A stretch of DNA of 64,000 bases from Doryteuthis pealeii (lineage: Eukaryota; Mollusca; Cephalopoda; Myopsida; Loliginidae). Below are positions 33,136 through 45,699 of this stretch, piece after piece; the first letter of the stretch is position 1; every line of letters starts with the position of its first letter. The notes beneath the pieces were generated by a model that did not search any database, was not told where the DNA came from, and was given only the letters and a program-made list of their open reading frames with translations. A program made the position numbers and the translations under genes. The stretch lies in the NCBI GenBank assembly GCA_023376005.1, contig CM042151.1:74677456-74741455 (forward strand), read 5' to 3'.

Positions 33136-35330
33136 ATGTTTCAGTTATATTTTATTTGTGAACTATTTTAAATATATAATTTAATTAGTAAATTTGTTGT
33201 ACGTTTTTAAACGACAGTAATAAACAATGTCAAGGTCATCATTAGGATGTTGCTATTTTCATGTGACAATTGCTTGAATTGAAAGGGAAAGCGAGATTTT
33301 CATTTAATGAATCATTCTTCTTTTTTTTTAAATTTTACTTTGTTTACTTAATATATTTATCGATTCCGATATTTTGTGGTGAAAAATTTCGATCTAATAC
33401 CAATTAAATACGGATTTTTAAAATCAACGCATTTACCCTTAGGAAAAGTCCAGTTATCTCCCCTGTTCTAATTACTGACAAAAGAAAAACGTCAAGAAAA
33501 CCAACTTTCAGAAAAACGTCTATTATTTCTATTGTTTGGTCATATAGATTTTTGTTTATTCTTTACCTTACATCTTTTGACGTTTTAATGAAATATTCAT
33601 AATTATTATCTACTAGAAGCGGCTACCCCGCGTCATTTGGGTAGAGGGGAAGGGTAAAAAGATAGTCTCACAGATTTATTATTGTTGAATCGCGAGTTGG
33701 ATACTTGTAGGATGCCCCATTAAAATCCCTATGTAAAAAAGACCACGCATTGATACAGACACTCTGAAAAGAAGAATCAAGTTCTATTTAAAATACTAAA
33801 GGAAAAAACAAATTCAATTCTGTTATCATTCAAGTATTATTTTTTCATTATCTTCATGAATATGAATAAAATCTTCATCATTTTGTTCAAAAAAGCAAGA
33901 TCGGGTTGTAGTGAATGTGTAAATATATTTACTTTCTTTTATTTGTTTTATTTTCATAGTTTCATCCTGAAATGCACATATACATACATATATACAAATT
34001 GCCCTTCTTTATGTAAAGTTTTTTTTTCAGTGTTTCAGTCCTTTTCCGTATTTATTACTCCTCTTTCATTTTCATTAGACTTCAGTTTTCGTGTCTTTTG
34101 TTAAGGTTGATGCTTAAATGACTGTAAAGAATGAAATTATAATTATTTCTTATTTGGTAATGGATTTCTTTTAAGAAATATCAACGGGATTTTTGCTCAT
34201 ATTTATTAAATAAAGCCAAACAATTAACAAAAAAACAAAAATACCAAGCGAATATTTATTAAAATCAAAATTGTAAGATTGATATGTAAATTAGCCTTTC
34301 TGCTCATACTGTAAACCACTATTTAGTTGTATATATAAATGCAATTGTATAGAATCAGTATGTAAAGCCAACAATATTGATAATATACAACAATTCAGCA
34401 CTAGTTGCAATGTCCATTAATAGCTGGGGTTAATAATCGGATAAGGTTTTGTTAGTCACAGTTCCCAGAGTGCGCTTGAAAATGCTAGCGAACCAGAGTA
34501 CCAGTTCTAGGTTTTCAATTGCAACCTTTGCTAAGCTTCTTTATGGCAGGTAATGTTTGTTTGGGGATTAGAAATGGCTGTTTAAATCAAAGGTTTTTCT
34601 TCTAGCCTGCTTTCTTCATTCAGTCTGAATGCTAACGTATTCAACAAAAATGTATAAGAATAGCAAACTTACTATCTTGGCGCTTAAAAACAAACAGAAT
34701 AAGTGAATAAGTCATAGCAATTATTGAAGAAATTATTAGTAACGTTGAATATTCTAAAAATAATATGGGGTTTAAAGAAATCATTATTTACTACAAATGC
34801 AACAGCATAATCTTTTCTAAAATTTATTTACTACAAATGCAACAAAAATTTTTTTAATTAATTTCTCTACTATTACTACGACTATTTTGTCGACGACTGT
34901 GTTATAATTTTTTCCATTTTAATTTATTAATTTTCCCCTTCCTTATCTGTTAAAAGGTGAGGACAATAGTCAGAATAATGCAGATAATACTAAATAGGAA
35001 CTAGTTTAACATTTGTTCAAAATGGCACGAGGCAAAATGAACACAATTCAAATTTCTTCCTTCTTTTTTAAAAATCAACCCTTTTCTTATTAGTGTATGT
35101 CATTTTGCTCCAAATTGGTTTAAGCATTTTCATGATGGTGTCTTGTCCATTAAAATAAAACTCAAAAGTGAACGACAATTAGTTGTTGATTAAAATGCAA
35201 AGCTGAAGAGAAAACTTTCAGAAGTTCTAGGAATATGGAAAGATATTATCCTTAGAATATTACATATTAGTTTTAAAGATATATGGAAAGATATATGTAA
35301 TATTCTACGGATAATAAGTTTTAAAAAGTT
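33136..35330. other. no gene seen
   Basis: AT-rich spacer. The 82-codon ORF at 33856-34104 has no motif. A fragment near 34955-34985 (gtgaggacaatagtcagaat) matches a word found repeatedly in the right-hand zinc-finger array. Confidence 0.5.
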
Positions 35331-35331
35331 G

Positions 35332-35440
35332 GAGGTGCGTGGTATAATGGTTAGAGTCATAGGAAATGGACTCGTCAACCCGAATCCAAATCCTGGATTA
35401 GGCTGTTTGCATTTCACATAGCCCTAATAGCTCTAAATAA
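35332..35440 (+). mobile_element. tRNA-headed SINE, copy 1
   Basis: A box-A-like tggtataatggttagag at about 35340 and a box-B-like cccgaatccaaatcc at 35378-35392 head a body reading ggctgtttgcatttcacata. That body is shared with 39540-39580 and with reversed copies at 45000-45125 and 46320-46440. Confidence 0.75.
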
Positions 35441-35459
35441 TATCATCATAATCATTAAT

Positions 35460-35636
35460 ATTAGTTGTAGAAATAATTATTTAAATTACTTGTAAATTAT
35501 TGGTTTTAGATAGAAATATTCGAAAACATTTAACTATACAGACAAATATTATAATTAAATCTAATTGTTATATTAAACAATATCATTGTCGATGAATTAT
35601 TAGCATTAGATTGGAATATTCAATACTATATATATC
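35460..35636. repeat. AT-rich dispersed repeat (attagattggaata theme)
   Basis: Same theme as 24826-25110. The word attaga(t/tc)ggaatattc flanks the adjacent foldback element on both sides. Confidence 0.5.
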
Positions 35637-35773
35637 TACCTATTCACTTATGTATGATTTTTTACCTCGACTCATATCGGACTTTTTTTTTTCAAATCTA
35701 GCCTTATTAAAAAATTTTTTTAAAAACACCCAATATGATTCCAGGTAAAAAATCATGTATAAGTAAATGGGTA
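35637..35773. mobile_element. small foldback element
   Basis: Terminal arms of 31 bp (35637-35667 and 35743-35773) match inversely with four mismatches. Pairing extends weakly inward to about 45 bp. The interior is only about 50-75 bp. Confidence 0.7.
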
Positions 35774-36605
35774 GCATTAGATCGGAATATTCGATACTAT
35801 ATATAAATGTATATAAATTAATATTAGAAAGACATACTTGTAACCATACCAATGTGCCAAAATGAATTTTTATAAACAAAGAAAAAAATGTCACTTAAAA
35901 ATATATTACTTCATTCCTATACTTCATAATAAAACTCGTTTAAGATGTTCGTCGTTTTTTCTTAATAAATATTTTTGACATTTGTATTTTTAATCATTTA
36001 ATCAAATCCGATGCTAAAGAATTCTCTTTGAAAGTAAATAAAATATCATTTATTTTGCTTTTTAGCCGTGGATGGTGACACATATTGCCTTTACAAAAAT
36101 CTGTTAATTGGGGAGAGGAAACGGCTGGTCTTTACGATCCTAAATGTAACTGACCCGGAACACCATAACTTTGCATTTATTCTCTTATTATTTAGGGCTT
36201 CTTGTCATTTGTAATGGTTGCCTATCTAGTAATAATCCAATATACAAATATCTAATAATGGTTAAATAGCGAGTCATAATGCCGAATAGGTAGAGAAATA
36301 TATTTTTCTCTTCCTATCAAGCGGTGGAACCACATTGACATAAGTAGAACTTTCCACACAGTAAACAAACCATGAAGCCTCCAATTAACTTACCCAATGG
36401 ATATACGATCTCGAAGTGATAGAAGACGTGTTTGTTAGAATGAGTATTCGAGAAAATTCTCATGAAATTTCTTTGAGTAAATTTCAGCGAACTAGAGATA
36501 TTTTAGAAATTGTTAGCGTACAACTGTTCATTCAAATAATTTACACACAGTTTTATGGTGTCATGTATTACCATCTTATACAAATATGTTTTTAGACACA
36601 TCTAT
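35774..36605. other. no gene seen
   Basis: AT-rich sequence. A short direct repeat of attagatcggaatattc lies at the left edge. Nothing coding is supported. Confidence 0.5.
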
Positions 36606-36609
36606 TTGA

Positions 36610-36745
36610 TCCAGAGATGGGACCCTGACTATTAATATCCCTCAGTATAATGACAAAAAGAGGTACTTAACACTTCCCAGAGCTACAGAACTGCATCCTC
36701 ACCACTGGGTGAAGTTTAATTTCATACGCAAGACACCTCTTTAAT
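36610..36745 (-). repeat. dispersed repeat family E, reversed copy
   Basis: The reverse complement carries tcttgcgtatgaaattaaac and gtggtgaggatgcagttctg, matching the order in 37350-37500. Confidence 0.65.
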
Positions 36746-37325
36746 TAATTATGTAAAACTGTAAGGTAAAAGATTGCATTAATGTATTTTGATTTTAATC
36801 TCTCTCTCCCTCCCCCCACTCCTCTGCTCGTCATCCAATTATAGCAAAGAGCTGATGAATGTAAATATTTGGCACTCAGTCTATACTGGTGTATCCATGT
36901 GTAGTTTCCCACATGAAAATGTTACTTGAGAGTTCATCCTTGCTTCTCCAACAGTGTCCTGCATGTCTTTTTTGTATTGCTTGGACGGTTTGTATGATAG
37001 CAGGTAAGTGGACATACAGTTACTATTGTGGGGTGCTGCTTCCAGGACAGTACGCAGCAGAATTGTGTAGTTCCCATCTAGCTATTTCTCCAGGAAATTC
37101 CTTAAATTCAAGTGGTGTAGTCAGACAGTAGCACTACACGGTTATAATTTGGAAGACTTCCGATTTATTCTATCATATATAAAATTTGGATAATTGATAA
37201 TCTGTCAATATTAGTCCATACCTTGCCAATGATAAGAATAAACGATATAGCATTTTATTAAAATTCATTATTTTTAATTACTTAACTATGTGTAGAGCTA
37301 ACTAGACAATGTACACCGCCCTCTC
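36746..37325. other. no gene confirmed
   Basis: An 80-codon ORF (36889-37131) is Cys-rich at its start but shows no known motif or repeat partner. The rest is AT-rich, with a CT-rich patch near 36800-36830. Confidence 0.35.
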
Positions 37326-37329
37326 GGCG

Positions 37330-37510
37330 AGTCTTATACATTGGTGACTACCCTACTGTAGAGGATACGGTCAGAGACATGTGTCCTGGGTATAATACTA
37401 AACTGAATCTAATGGTGAGGCTCTACTTCTGGAGGTCTGGAGTATCCTTCATTGTTATTACTCCTAAGTCTACTCTGACCAGGGGTGCAAGTAGCTGTTA
37501 TGGTCACATA
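37330..37510 (+). repeat. dispersed repeat family E, copy 2
   Basis: gtcctgggtataatactaaa, tggtgaggctc, ctggaggtctgg and tctactctgacc occur in the family order. Confidence 0.75.
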
Positions 37511-37539
37511 ATTTAAATGGATTTGTTTAAAAATTATAA

Positions 37540-37930
37540 ATATTGCATAGGGATTCGGGAAGCCATATAACTGAAATATGCAAATGTGTGATTATTATTA
37601 AATTGCATTATATTAATGTTAGAAAGGAATACTTAAAATCATTTAAGTGAATGTAAATTATTTGTATTTAGAAATATTTATTAGTAGCTATAATTGTTTT
37701 CTAAAGATTATTATTACTTACTTGGAACTACATAATTGACTGCATTTATTCTTGGGTGTTAGATAGTTATATGGTTTCAAGTATTCCTATGCAAACAAAT
37801 ATTATTAAATAAAACAATTACTTTAAAATATATAATATTGAATAAAGCATTAGTATTAGATAAGAATACTTGGTGTCACAATTTTATTTTAATCATGTCT
37901 ATATAATATAAATTAGAAATTGTGTGTACT
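37540..37930. repeat. AT-rich dispersed repeat
   Basis: Degenerate tandem theme of aattatttgtattnga, then ataaatacttg. It is shared with 24826-25110 and 35460-35636. Confidence 0.45.
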
Positions 37931-39270
37931 TTGTTGGCTATCTTCTTCAAGGTGACTGCATTTGTTCGAATAAATCTCAATACAAATACTCAGACGGGTG
38001 ATAAAAGGAAACTAAGAGAAATGACAAAGTAATGTTTCAGAATCTTATGCAAATAATATGATAGAGTTATGAATAGGTAACAGATTATAAAACGGAAGGG
38101 AATCTACATGACACAAGATCTACTGAAGATTAAATTTAATAACGATATCATTGAAAAAAAACTTAATGTGGGTTTTAATACACCAGAATGTCCCAAATTT
38201 CTTAAATTTCAATTTTTTCTAGTTTTCATCTAGCGATGTCCTGGGTATGAAACTAAACTGCGTATGATGAATAGGTTTATTTGAATGTCATATTTGAAAC
38301 CAGGCCAATATGCCCAAATGAATGTTTATAGACAAAGAAAAAATGCCACTTAAAAATACATTCTTATATTTTTGCTTTATTAAATGACCCAAAAAGAGTT
38401 GATATGCAGTAAAACAAAACAAACAAACAACAAAATAATTGCATACAAACATGAACAAACAAATAGACTGAATTTTTATTTTCTAATTTGGATACAAACG
38501 TGTCAAATTTTTCAAAAGTTTTTAAAAAATAGATCAATAAAGGGTAGAATGTTTATTTACAATTTTAAAGTGGGATCGTCATTTTTAGACCAGTGCCATT
38601 ATATTGAATTATATTTGGCTTTGTTAATCATGCTGGGAACCTTAGCTATATGACATTTAAGGAAAAATCATTAAGAAATAATAAAATTTATTATTTTATG
38701 ATTGTTCCTCAAAAGCCTTTTTGAAAAGGGCCTCAAATTTCTTACAACAGAGCAAAATAGAATTCAGCATAAATGAAGGAAACTTCTGAATTCAAGCATG
38801 TTGAACTCCGCTTAAGAAATTGATATTGTGTCACATAATACTTGCGTGGGGTTATTAGATAGAATATTGGTAATTTAGGAAATGAAGATTAGGCAACTGT
38901 CTGGGAGTGAATATGGCGCCTTATATCAATTTGGACACGGACACCCTCAATAGCATCGATCAAATATTATACAATGTAATTTAAAGGAAAAAGAAAAAAA
39001 GAGCACGTAAAAGTATTATTTTTTATTGTGAATTTAGGTACAAAAGTGACGAGTGAAAATTAGGTTGAAATGTTGATTTACAAATGAGTTCAAGGAAGGC
39101 TCTAGATGAAGACAAAACGTAGATTTAGATAAATTAATATTCGTCAATCAATTCTTAATGAACAACCAAATTTTTTGAACAAAGTGAAAAAGTAAGAAAC
39201 GAAAATAACCGTTGATTTACGTTCATCGTTTTTTCAGATTTTTTATTGGTCGCTTTGTTAGAGTTAATTA
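37931..39270. other. no gene seen
   Basis: AT-rich. A partial family E fragment lies at 38228-38275 (gtcctgggtatgaaactaaa). The 89-codon ORF at 38384-38653 has no recognisable domain. Confidence 0.45.
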
Positions 39271-39274
39271 TGTG

Positions 39275-39480
39275 GTGTAGACTGGGTAACTACAGTTTAC
39301 TATGGGAAATGCGCTAACGTAACGATTATCGGCGTCGAGAATGGAATCTGCTATCCGGGTTGAAATTCTGGACGTTGCAGTCTTAGTTTTCCTTTGTGAT
39401 AATGTTTTTGGGAAAGATATGAATGCAGCTAGAGGCCAAGAGTAGGACAACCGTTCTTTAGCTTTAGTACAGCAAAGAGT
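39275..39480 (+). mobile_element. tRNA-headed SINE, copy 2
   Basis: A gattatcg and gggttgaaattc head is followed by a body ending gggaaagatatgaatgcagc, then gtaggacaaccgttctttag. The next copy shares this 3' part. Confidence 0.65.
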
Positions 39481-39489
39481 TTAGGAGAA

Positions 39490-39700
39490 ATACTATTAAA
39501 CAAAGAAATCAAATCGTCTATCAATCTTCTCGGGTTCAAACCTGAGTGAGGCTGTTTGCATTTCTCATAGCGCTAATACCTTTGGAAAAGATATGAATTC
39601 AACTCCAAGTAAATAGTAGGATAGACTATGTTCTTTAACCTTAGTATGGCAACCGGTCTAGAAGGAGAAAAACTGAATTGAGGGATCGGCTCCACCAGGG
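39490..39700 (+). mobile_element. tRNA-headed SINE, copy 3
   Basis: Box-B-like gggttcaaacctgag is followed by gctgtttgcatttctcatag, cgctaatacct and ggaaaagatatgaattcaac. It lies directly after copy 2 in the same direction. Confidence 0.75.
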
Positions 39701-40008
39701 TATTCTTGCCCAAGACCAAACCACGTTACGAGTTTTCTCTAGCCAACCGTCTAAAAATACGAGCCTATGTTCTCAGTATTGACTCTACAATAGACAAAGC
39801 GAAACCTCAGCGAATATGACAGTTTGTTATATTATTTGGTAATGTTCATTTTCTTATATTTGCTGGTTTTTCAAGCAGTAATTATTCTTTACATGTTTAA
39901 ACGGTAAAAATAAGAGATGAATTCGCTGAACAAGATTTTTTTTCAAAACGTTGTCAACTTAAATATTTTTTGTAACGGTAGATGGACCGAAGTAAATGCC
40001 GATATGTA

Positions 40009-40198
40009 CAGATTGGTCCGAAAGTCTTGTCACCCCTTACAAATTTTTAGAGGTAAAATAATTAGATAATTTTAATTTTCAGATTTTTTTTTTTTTTTTT
40101 TTTTAGATATAAAATAATTACCTATGTTATATTATTCAAACTAAAGTTAATGAAAGTTAAAACAATATGTAGGGTTTCAAGACTTTTGGACAACCCTG
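40009..40198. mobile_element. mariner/Tc1-type MITE, about 190 bp
   Basis: The ends cagattggtccgaaagtctt and, inverted, cagggttgtccaaaagtctt are imperfect terminal repeats. They are flanked on both sides by TA, the target duplicated by Tc1/mariner transposases. The interior is AT-rich with a long T run. Confidence 0.75.
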
Positions 40199-40714
40199 TA
40201 TATAGAGTTCTATCATGCATTTTTTTTGTTTTTGTTTTTGTACTGAAAATGAAACGATATAATTTCTTTAAAGTGAAAGGGAAAAATGACATCAAAATGG
40301 ATTATGAAAAAAAATCTTCGTCCTTCAGCAAACAGACGCATCCATGTCAGACTCAGTAAAACTTAAAATTCTTCATACTTTTTATCTCGCCCTGTCGATA
40401 AGACTTAAAATACACAGACTAACCTCTGCATATGTCCCCCCCCCCCCCCAAAAAAAAAAGGGTGTTCTGGGTATGTCACTAAAGTGTATAAAGTTCTGTG
40501 GAGTACCACTTCATTGTATCCACAAAAAGTTACATTACTTATTTGAATATATTTACTGATATTATTTACTAAGCATGGCCGAATGTTTGCTTACAGTACC
40601 GGTTTAAGTGATCACCCATATAAGTATTGAACATGTTCACCATTGTTTAACTTAGGTGATCTTTTAACGTGATTTGATCGTATGCCATATTTTAATCACC
40701 GTTTAGACCATTAT

Positions 40715-41170
40715 ATAAACTAGCAACAATATGTGCCCTTCGGGCGTTAGTATTTAAATTTTAATGTAATGATATATTAAATTAGAAAGACTTACGGAAT
40801 TAAATAAGAACGCATATTAAAAGATTGTAGTTATTTTAATCACATTTCAAGTGGTTTATTAAATCCTGTTTTTCTAAAACCGGGTATGGAAATCAATCAC
40901 ACCATATACATTATGTCAACGTTTATTAGTGATATATAAGACACATTGCATGATTTTAAACGGACTCAAAATGCAGACTGTTTCGTGGCAAATCTCATTC
41001 AGATTTTCATAGAGACCTTGTTAATAACTAATATTTGTTCTATGTATTAATAATAATGATTTTGACTAAATTAGATACTCTTTGATAAACTTATGCAATT
41101 CCTGAGGGTATCGTGACGTACTTTCGGTTACAGACAGACACTGAATCTCCATTATAATAAGATAACCATT
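40715..41170 (+). repeat. dispersed element family G, copy 1
   Basis: It begins near aaactagcaacaatatgtgc with a gcccttcgggc hairpin and ends with cggttacagacagacac. A diverged second copy lies at 42840-43345. I do not know its class. Confidence 0.4.
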
Positions 41171-41359
41171 GATAAATGGCAACATTAAATCTGCAATACT
41201 GCAGAAAAACTTTCCTAATTAAATGCATAAATATTTTCAAAATCAATTTTATGAAAATTGATTCGTAATTAACTGAAGCAGAAAAACAAATTTGTCAATA
41301 TGATACTCAGGAGACAATTGGTTGACTATGCGTTGAATATTCACAATTATTAAGACTAT

Positions 41360-41480
41360 ACTAGCATGGTGTAATTATCAGCAAGTTAGACAGGTAGACT
41401 ATTACTTGTGGGTTCAAGTCTCACTGGATGCCCCATACAATTGGTCTTGTGCTACAACTAAGCAAAGTTTAGTAAATCAT
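41360..41480 (+). mobile_element. tRNA-like SINE fragment
   Basis: A tagcatggtgtaattatcag box-A region and gggttcaagtctcac box-B region are followed by a tail with gtttagtaaatcat. A weaker copy may lie at 41575-41660. Confidence 0.6.
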
Positions 41481-41664
41481 ACTTCGCATTAACAATAAAA
41501 ATTATCACCGACTTCTAACACTAAATTGATGATTGTATGAATTTTACAAGGAATTTAACAAATAACTAATGAGAACAATTAACTCTTAAGCAGTCAACAA
41601 CTGAAGATGTGAGTTCAATTCCTGAGAAGGTCTGGGAATACACTAGGTAAATTATTCCAAAGAA

Positions 41665-42835
41665 ATGTATAATAGATTTATCCACATATGTAAACATTGT
41701 CCAACTATTTTTTAAATACATATCTATATTGATACTCGTGTTCCTAAACCTTCCGTCCATTATCATCCTGCAACACCCCCTGGTTAAAAATAAGACCGTC
41801 CAAATTTTTCCAGATGCAATGCAATATGAATCCAGATCATCTGGTTTCGCTTAATTGCATATTTTCTATTTGTCCAATTTTATTTTTACCCAATTTTAAA
41901 AATTAAACACTCCAAATGGTCTTGCGTCGCTTAAATGCCCAACGCCAAATTAAAAGGAATTGAAAAAAAATTGTTTTATTCATAATATTGAAAATGTGAA
42001 TTACGGAATATATTTTGGTAATTTTGATATTATGTCATCCCAGGATCCTGCCTCAATTTATACTATGTTTTAGCGAGCCAGCGTCAGGTGAATTTCGGGC
42101 CCAACTTATATATTTTCCGGGTCCTGTTTTTGTCGGCAAATTGTAGGTATTTTAAACGCCCCACCCCAGATTTTTACCAGCAACTCAATGTAAATATTTT
42201 ACAACCCCCCTTAAGAAAGAGGGTTAAATCAAGATTATACTTTTTTCATATTGAGCTATTTGGCAATAGCTATTAAGTAAACATATCAAACGTTGTAATT
42301 GTTGCAGTTTTTGATATAAGGCATCAGGTAAATGGTCACTCCTACTTATAGACTCGCCTATAAACACGTGACCTGAGAAGGATTTCTATTGTCCAATCAC
42401 TGGCACTGCTGCTGCTGCTTCTGCTGTATTAATAGACATACCATTCTGAGTTATTTCATTGACATTTGGATTCTCTTTGACGAAGGACTTACAAGGAATA
42501 CGTTAACACTGGATTCTTATTGGCTTGCTTACTTATTCATTATATCTGGAACGAAGGATGGCTGCCAGATACTTAACAGTAATAACTAAATTATCCTACT
42601 GATGCATCACCGAAGAATAGTCCAAATAATATTATTGCAATTTTATTTCAATTCAATTTTTGGTACAAAGCTCTGTTTTAATTTTCCTATTCAGATATTA
42701 AAATACATAAAATCGAATACAGACAATAACTTTACTTTTAGTTTATATCTATTGTCATTTATAATAACATTCATAAAATGAGCTGGAAATACGGTTTGAT
42801 AGTAGATATTTCATGATTTATTTCATTCTTTAATT
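41665..42835. other. no gene seen
   Basis: AT-rich sequence with a short (CTG)n-like run near 42405-42430. The ORFs at 42088-42276 and 42389-42589 show no known motif. Confidence 0.5.
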
Positions 42836-42839
42836 TAAC

Positions 42840-43345
42840 AAACAACATAAACGCCCATCCGGGCAGGGTAAACATTAATTTTTGAAAGACATTGCCTAAA
42901 TGGGGGGGCGTAAAACTCCATTTTAGAGGGTTCATATAAGTAAGCAAATTAAATTTAACTTTGGAGTTTTTAAAAAATTAAAAAATCTGAAATAGAAACT
43001 TGCCCCCACCCCCTCAAATAAAATTTTGCGTGCATATATTAAGTTATTTTGAATATTTTGCACATAAATTTTACACAAAATCGTATTTGTAAACTTTTTA
43101 GGGTTTTTTTTGGGGGGGGGGTTAAGTAAGAAAAAATAAGCCCGAGAGTAAAAAACATTTTTTTAAATTGCATACTCAAAATTTGAGCGTATACAACACG
43201 GATCTTAATTTTTATTCTACGTATGAACAATTTTGACAATAGATTAAATACTCATTAATAGATTAACACAGTCATTGAGAATATTGTGACATAAGCTGTG
43301 ACGTAGTTTTCGTTACAGACGGAAATACACAATCTATTATTGATA
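42840..43345 (+). repeat. dispersed element family G, copy 2 (diverged)
   Basis: It starts with an acgcccatccgggc hairpin-like word and ends with tgacgtagttttcgttacag. These are the two ends that define copy 1. Confidence 0.35.
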
Positions 43346-43544
43346 GATATCCGAAATCTTATTCAAGCGGCTTTCAGATTTTTAAAAAAAAAATTAAAAA
43401 AAAAATAAATAAATAAATATGAATAGGATTTAAAGTTTAAAATAGCTGAGCGCAAAACATAACTTGGTAATATGCTACTAAGAAAGTTAGTGAACTATAT
43501 ATAGCAATATTCCAACAGAAAGTGGTCAATATATATGCCTAGGT

Positions 43545-43985
43545 AAGACAGATACCTATTGATAGGTTATCCATCATTTGAAAATCTGATCTCGACGATA
43601 AAATGGGAATTCTTTAAAGCTGTGACCGTGTCAGTACTACTGTATGGTTATATACCCTGGAATTTTACGAAACACTTAGATAATCATCAAGGATGCTGCG
43701 TGATGTTTGGAATAAATACCAGAAGTAACAATCCACAAAACAGCATCTATACAGCCACTATATCAATCTCACAAATCATTAGAGTAAGACAAAGACGTTT
43801 TAAAAAAGCAGAGAAACTCATAAGCAACATTCTCCTGTGGATTCCTACATAGGGACACACCAGTAAGGAAAAAAACCAGCAAAAAAATTACATTCCTCAG
43901 CTGTGTACACACACTGGATGCCGTGCAGAGGACTTGCAAAGAGCTGTGACCGATAGGGAGGGATAGCTGTCAGCACGATTTGATG
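43545..43985 (+). pseudogene. RTE-type LINE 3' remnant (RT C-terminus)
   Basis: The translation has the RTE-family C-terminal signature: EFFKAVTVSVLLYGYIPW, followed by LISNILLWIPT. In a shifted frame it continues THTGCRAEDL, then VTDREGW. The frame at 43559-43852 covers the first part. This is the tail of a 5'-truncated copy. Two shorter, more decayed copies occur at 48318-48440 and 50315-50420, each followed by the same host sequence. Confidence 0.8.
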
Positions 43986-43997
43986 ACAATGATATAT

Positions 43998-44300
43998 ATA
44001 TATTGAATGCTCAAATTATTCGAACTTTGCCAGTTACACCTAGGTCTGTTAAAATAAATTGTCAGATGTTAACACGAAGAGAAAGGAGTGTGCGAGTTTT
44101 ACATTATCATCGAAAAGATTAACTACATTATGATCTACTATTGCAGGCAAATGGAAAGAAGTAAATAGAAAAACCTATACCCAGATCTATTATCAATTGT
44201 TACACATATCCATAAAATATAACCGAAGTTAAACGACAACAGAATAGATCTAGAACCTTTTACACTTACAAACCAAACTGCTGTTTCTACCCAGGGAGAA
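43998..44300 (+). repeat. unit of the right-hand mosaic array
   Basis: Sequence after the RTE tail (gttaaaataaattgtcagat, then gagaaaggagtg) recurs after the RTE tails at 48470-48600 and 50450-50570. This shows duplication of a segment already carrying the RTE insertion. Confidence 0.7.
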
Positions 44301-44945
44301 GTCGACCGTGCAATATAATCGACTAAGGTTTATTCCTGTAGAATGAAGTAAACAGCTGTACAGGAGAATTTTCATCCAGAAAAATATACCATATTCAAAA
44401 ATGTCTTTCTACATTTCTTTCTGTCTTTTTCCCCCCCCTTTCTTTTTTTAAATTCTTTTTCTTTTTTTCACTTCACTTCATTATCGTCAGCCGTGAAAAA
44501 TCACACCCGACAATCGCGCACACCGCCCCAGGAACAATAATGTCAAGCTATCCTTTCGCCTTTTTTATTTTCTATCTCTCGCATCTTCCCATAATTCACT
44601 TGTTTCTGTTCTCGCATATTAAACCTTTTCTTTTCTGTCGTCTAATTGATTTGATATAGGACTAAATCTATAACCTTAGCACACGTATCTATTCAAATAT
44701 GAAATAGATGAAAAATATGAAAAAAATAATATGCTATATCTGTGGTTACGTATATAAACGCGACGCAGCTCTACTGTGTCATATACTATAAGTAGCAGAG
44801 CTACCTGGCGTTACCTGTGATTTAGGAAATTAAAAATAAATATTTTATCTATATATTTGTTTTATCATTTATATAGATATTCCCGTTTTTAAGTCGTTTA
44901 CTTTTGTTTCGTTTTTAGTGTTAGTTTAACAGAATTGAATTAAGA
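44301..44945. other. no gene seen
   Basis: Contains a pyrimidine-rich stretch at 44405-44480. Nothing coding is supported. Confidence 0.45.
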
Positions 44946-44949
44946 GTTT

Positions 44950-45125
44950 TCCATCCCATAGACTGGTTACCTAACCATACCTATAGCTGGAAAGAGAATA
45001 GTTGGATTCATACCTTTCCCAAGAATATTAGCGCTATGTGAAATGCAAAGAGTCTCGTTCAGGATTCGAAATCGTCTTGCCGAGTCCATCACCTAAGACG
45101 ATAACCATTACACCATGCACCTTTG
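44950..45125 (-). mobile_element. tRNA-headed SINE, reversed copy 4
   Basis: The reverse complement begins aggtgcatggtgtaatggtt and has tttcgaatcct as box B. It runs to the gactggttacctaacc-side tail, which also ends the copy at 46245-46440. Confidence 0.8.
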
Positions 45126-45451
45126 TTTTATAAAACACGCATTCCTTCGACGATTCAACAAATAGTCAGATTCAGAGAAGTTTCTAAAAGAAAAAATATT
45201 CCTAATAACTTTCTCAACTTCAGATCCAAAATTATATTTTATTTTAATTATTTGTAAAATTGTTCTATATTAGCTGATTTTCAAAAATTAAAAATCCATT
45301 ATTTCCAAATTTGAAATAAATTCTTTCAGGAATATTATGACAACTTATAAATATAGACAAGTGACAACAAACAGGTTGGGAAAAGAATGTAACTTGTTAC
45401 AGTGCCACATCTGAATAGCTGAAATCAACCGATGCAGAACGGAGCCAGAAC

Positions 45452-45694
45452 GTGAAACTTTCAAATCCAACTTCAACAATAACAACAGTTTCAAACGAAG
45501 AATTTTACTGTCTTGAATTTGATAAACATTTAAGTTTTAAGGAAATCTCGGATCAGTATTGTGAGAAAACAATCTGCTACATCTGTGGGGAGGAATACAC
45601 AACTGAGGCAGACTGTCAACAACAATTATTGAAACACACCAGGCTTTTGTGTTTAAAAGATAGAAATATTACTAATATGACACTAGAGAGATAA
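45452..45694 (+). pseudogene. zinc-finger module Z3, 80-codon open copy
   Basis: An open reading frame of 80 codons carries two finger-like units. The first reads YCLEFDKHLSFKEISDQYC, with the second metal-binding cysteine replaced by phenylalanine. The second reads CYICGEEYTTEADCQQQLLKH; its first histidine position is glutamine. Paralogues with CLECDK (see 53880) show that the ancestral first finger was a C-x2-C-x12-H-x-C type. At least six decayed relatives lie between 49 and 63 kb. The start is the first ATG and is not supported by a promoter. It may be one exon of a former gene or a chance-open copy. The likely ancestral role is nucleic-acid or protein binding. Confidence 0.45.
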
Positions 45695-45699
45695 AAGAT

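Noticed and set aside
35332..35440. Functional tRNA gene
   Set aside because: Box A and B words are present but the cloverleaf arms do not pair well, and the body continues into a shared SINE tail.
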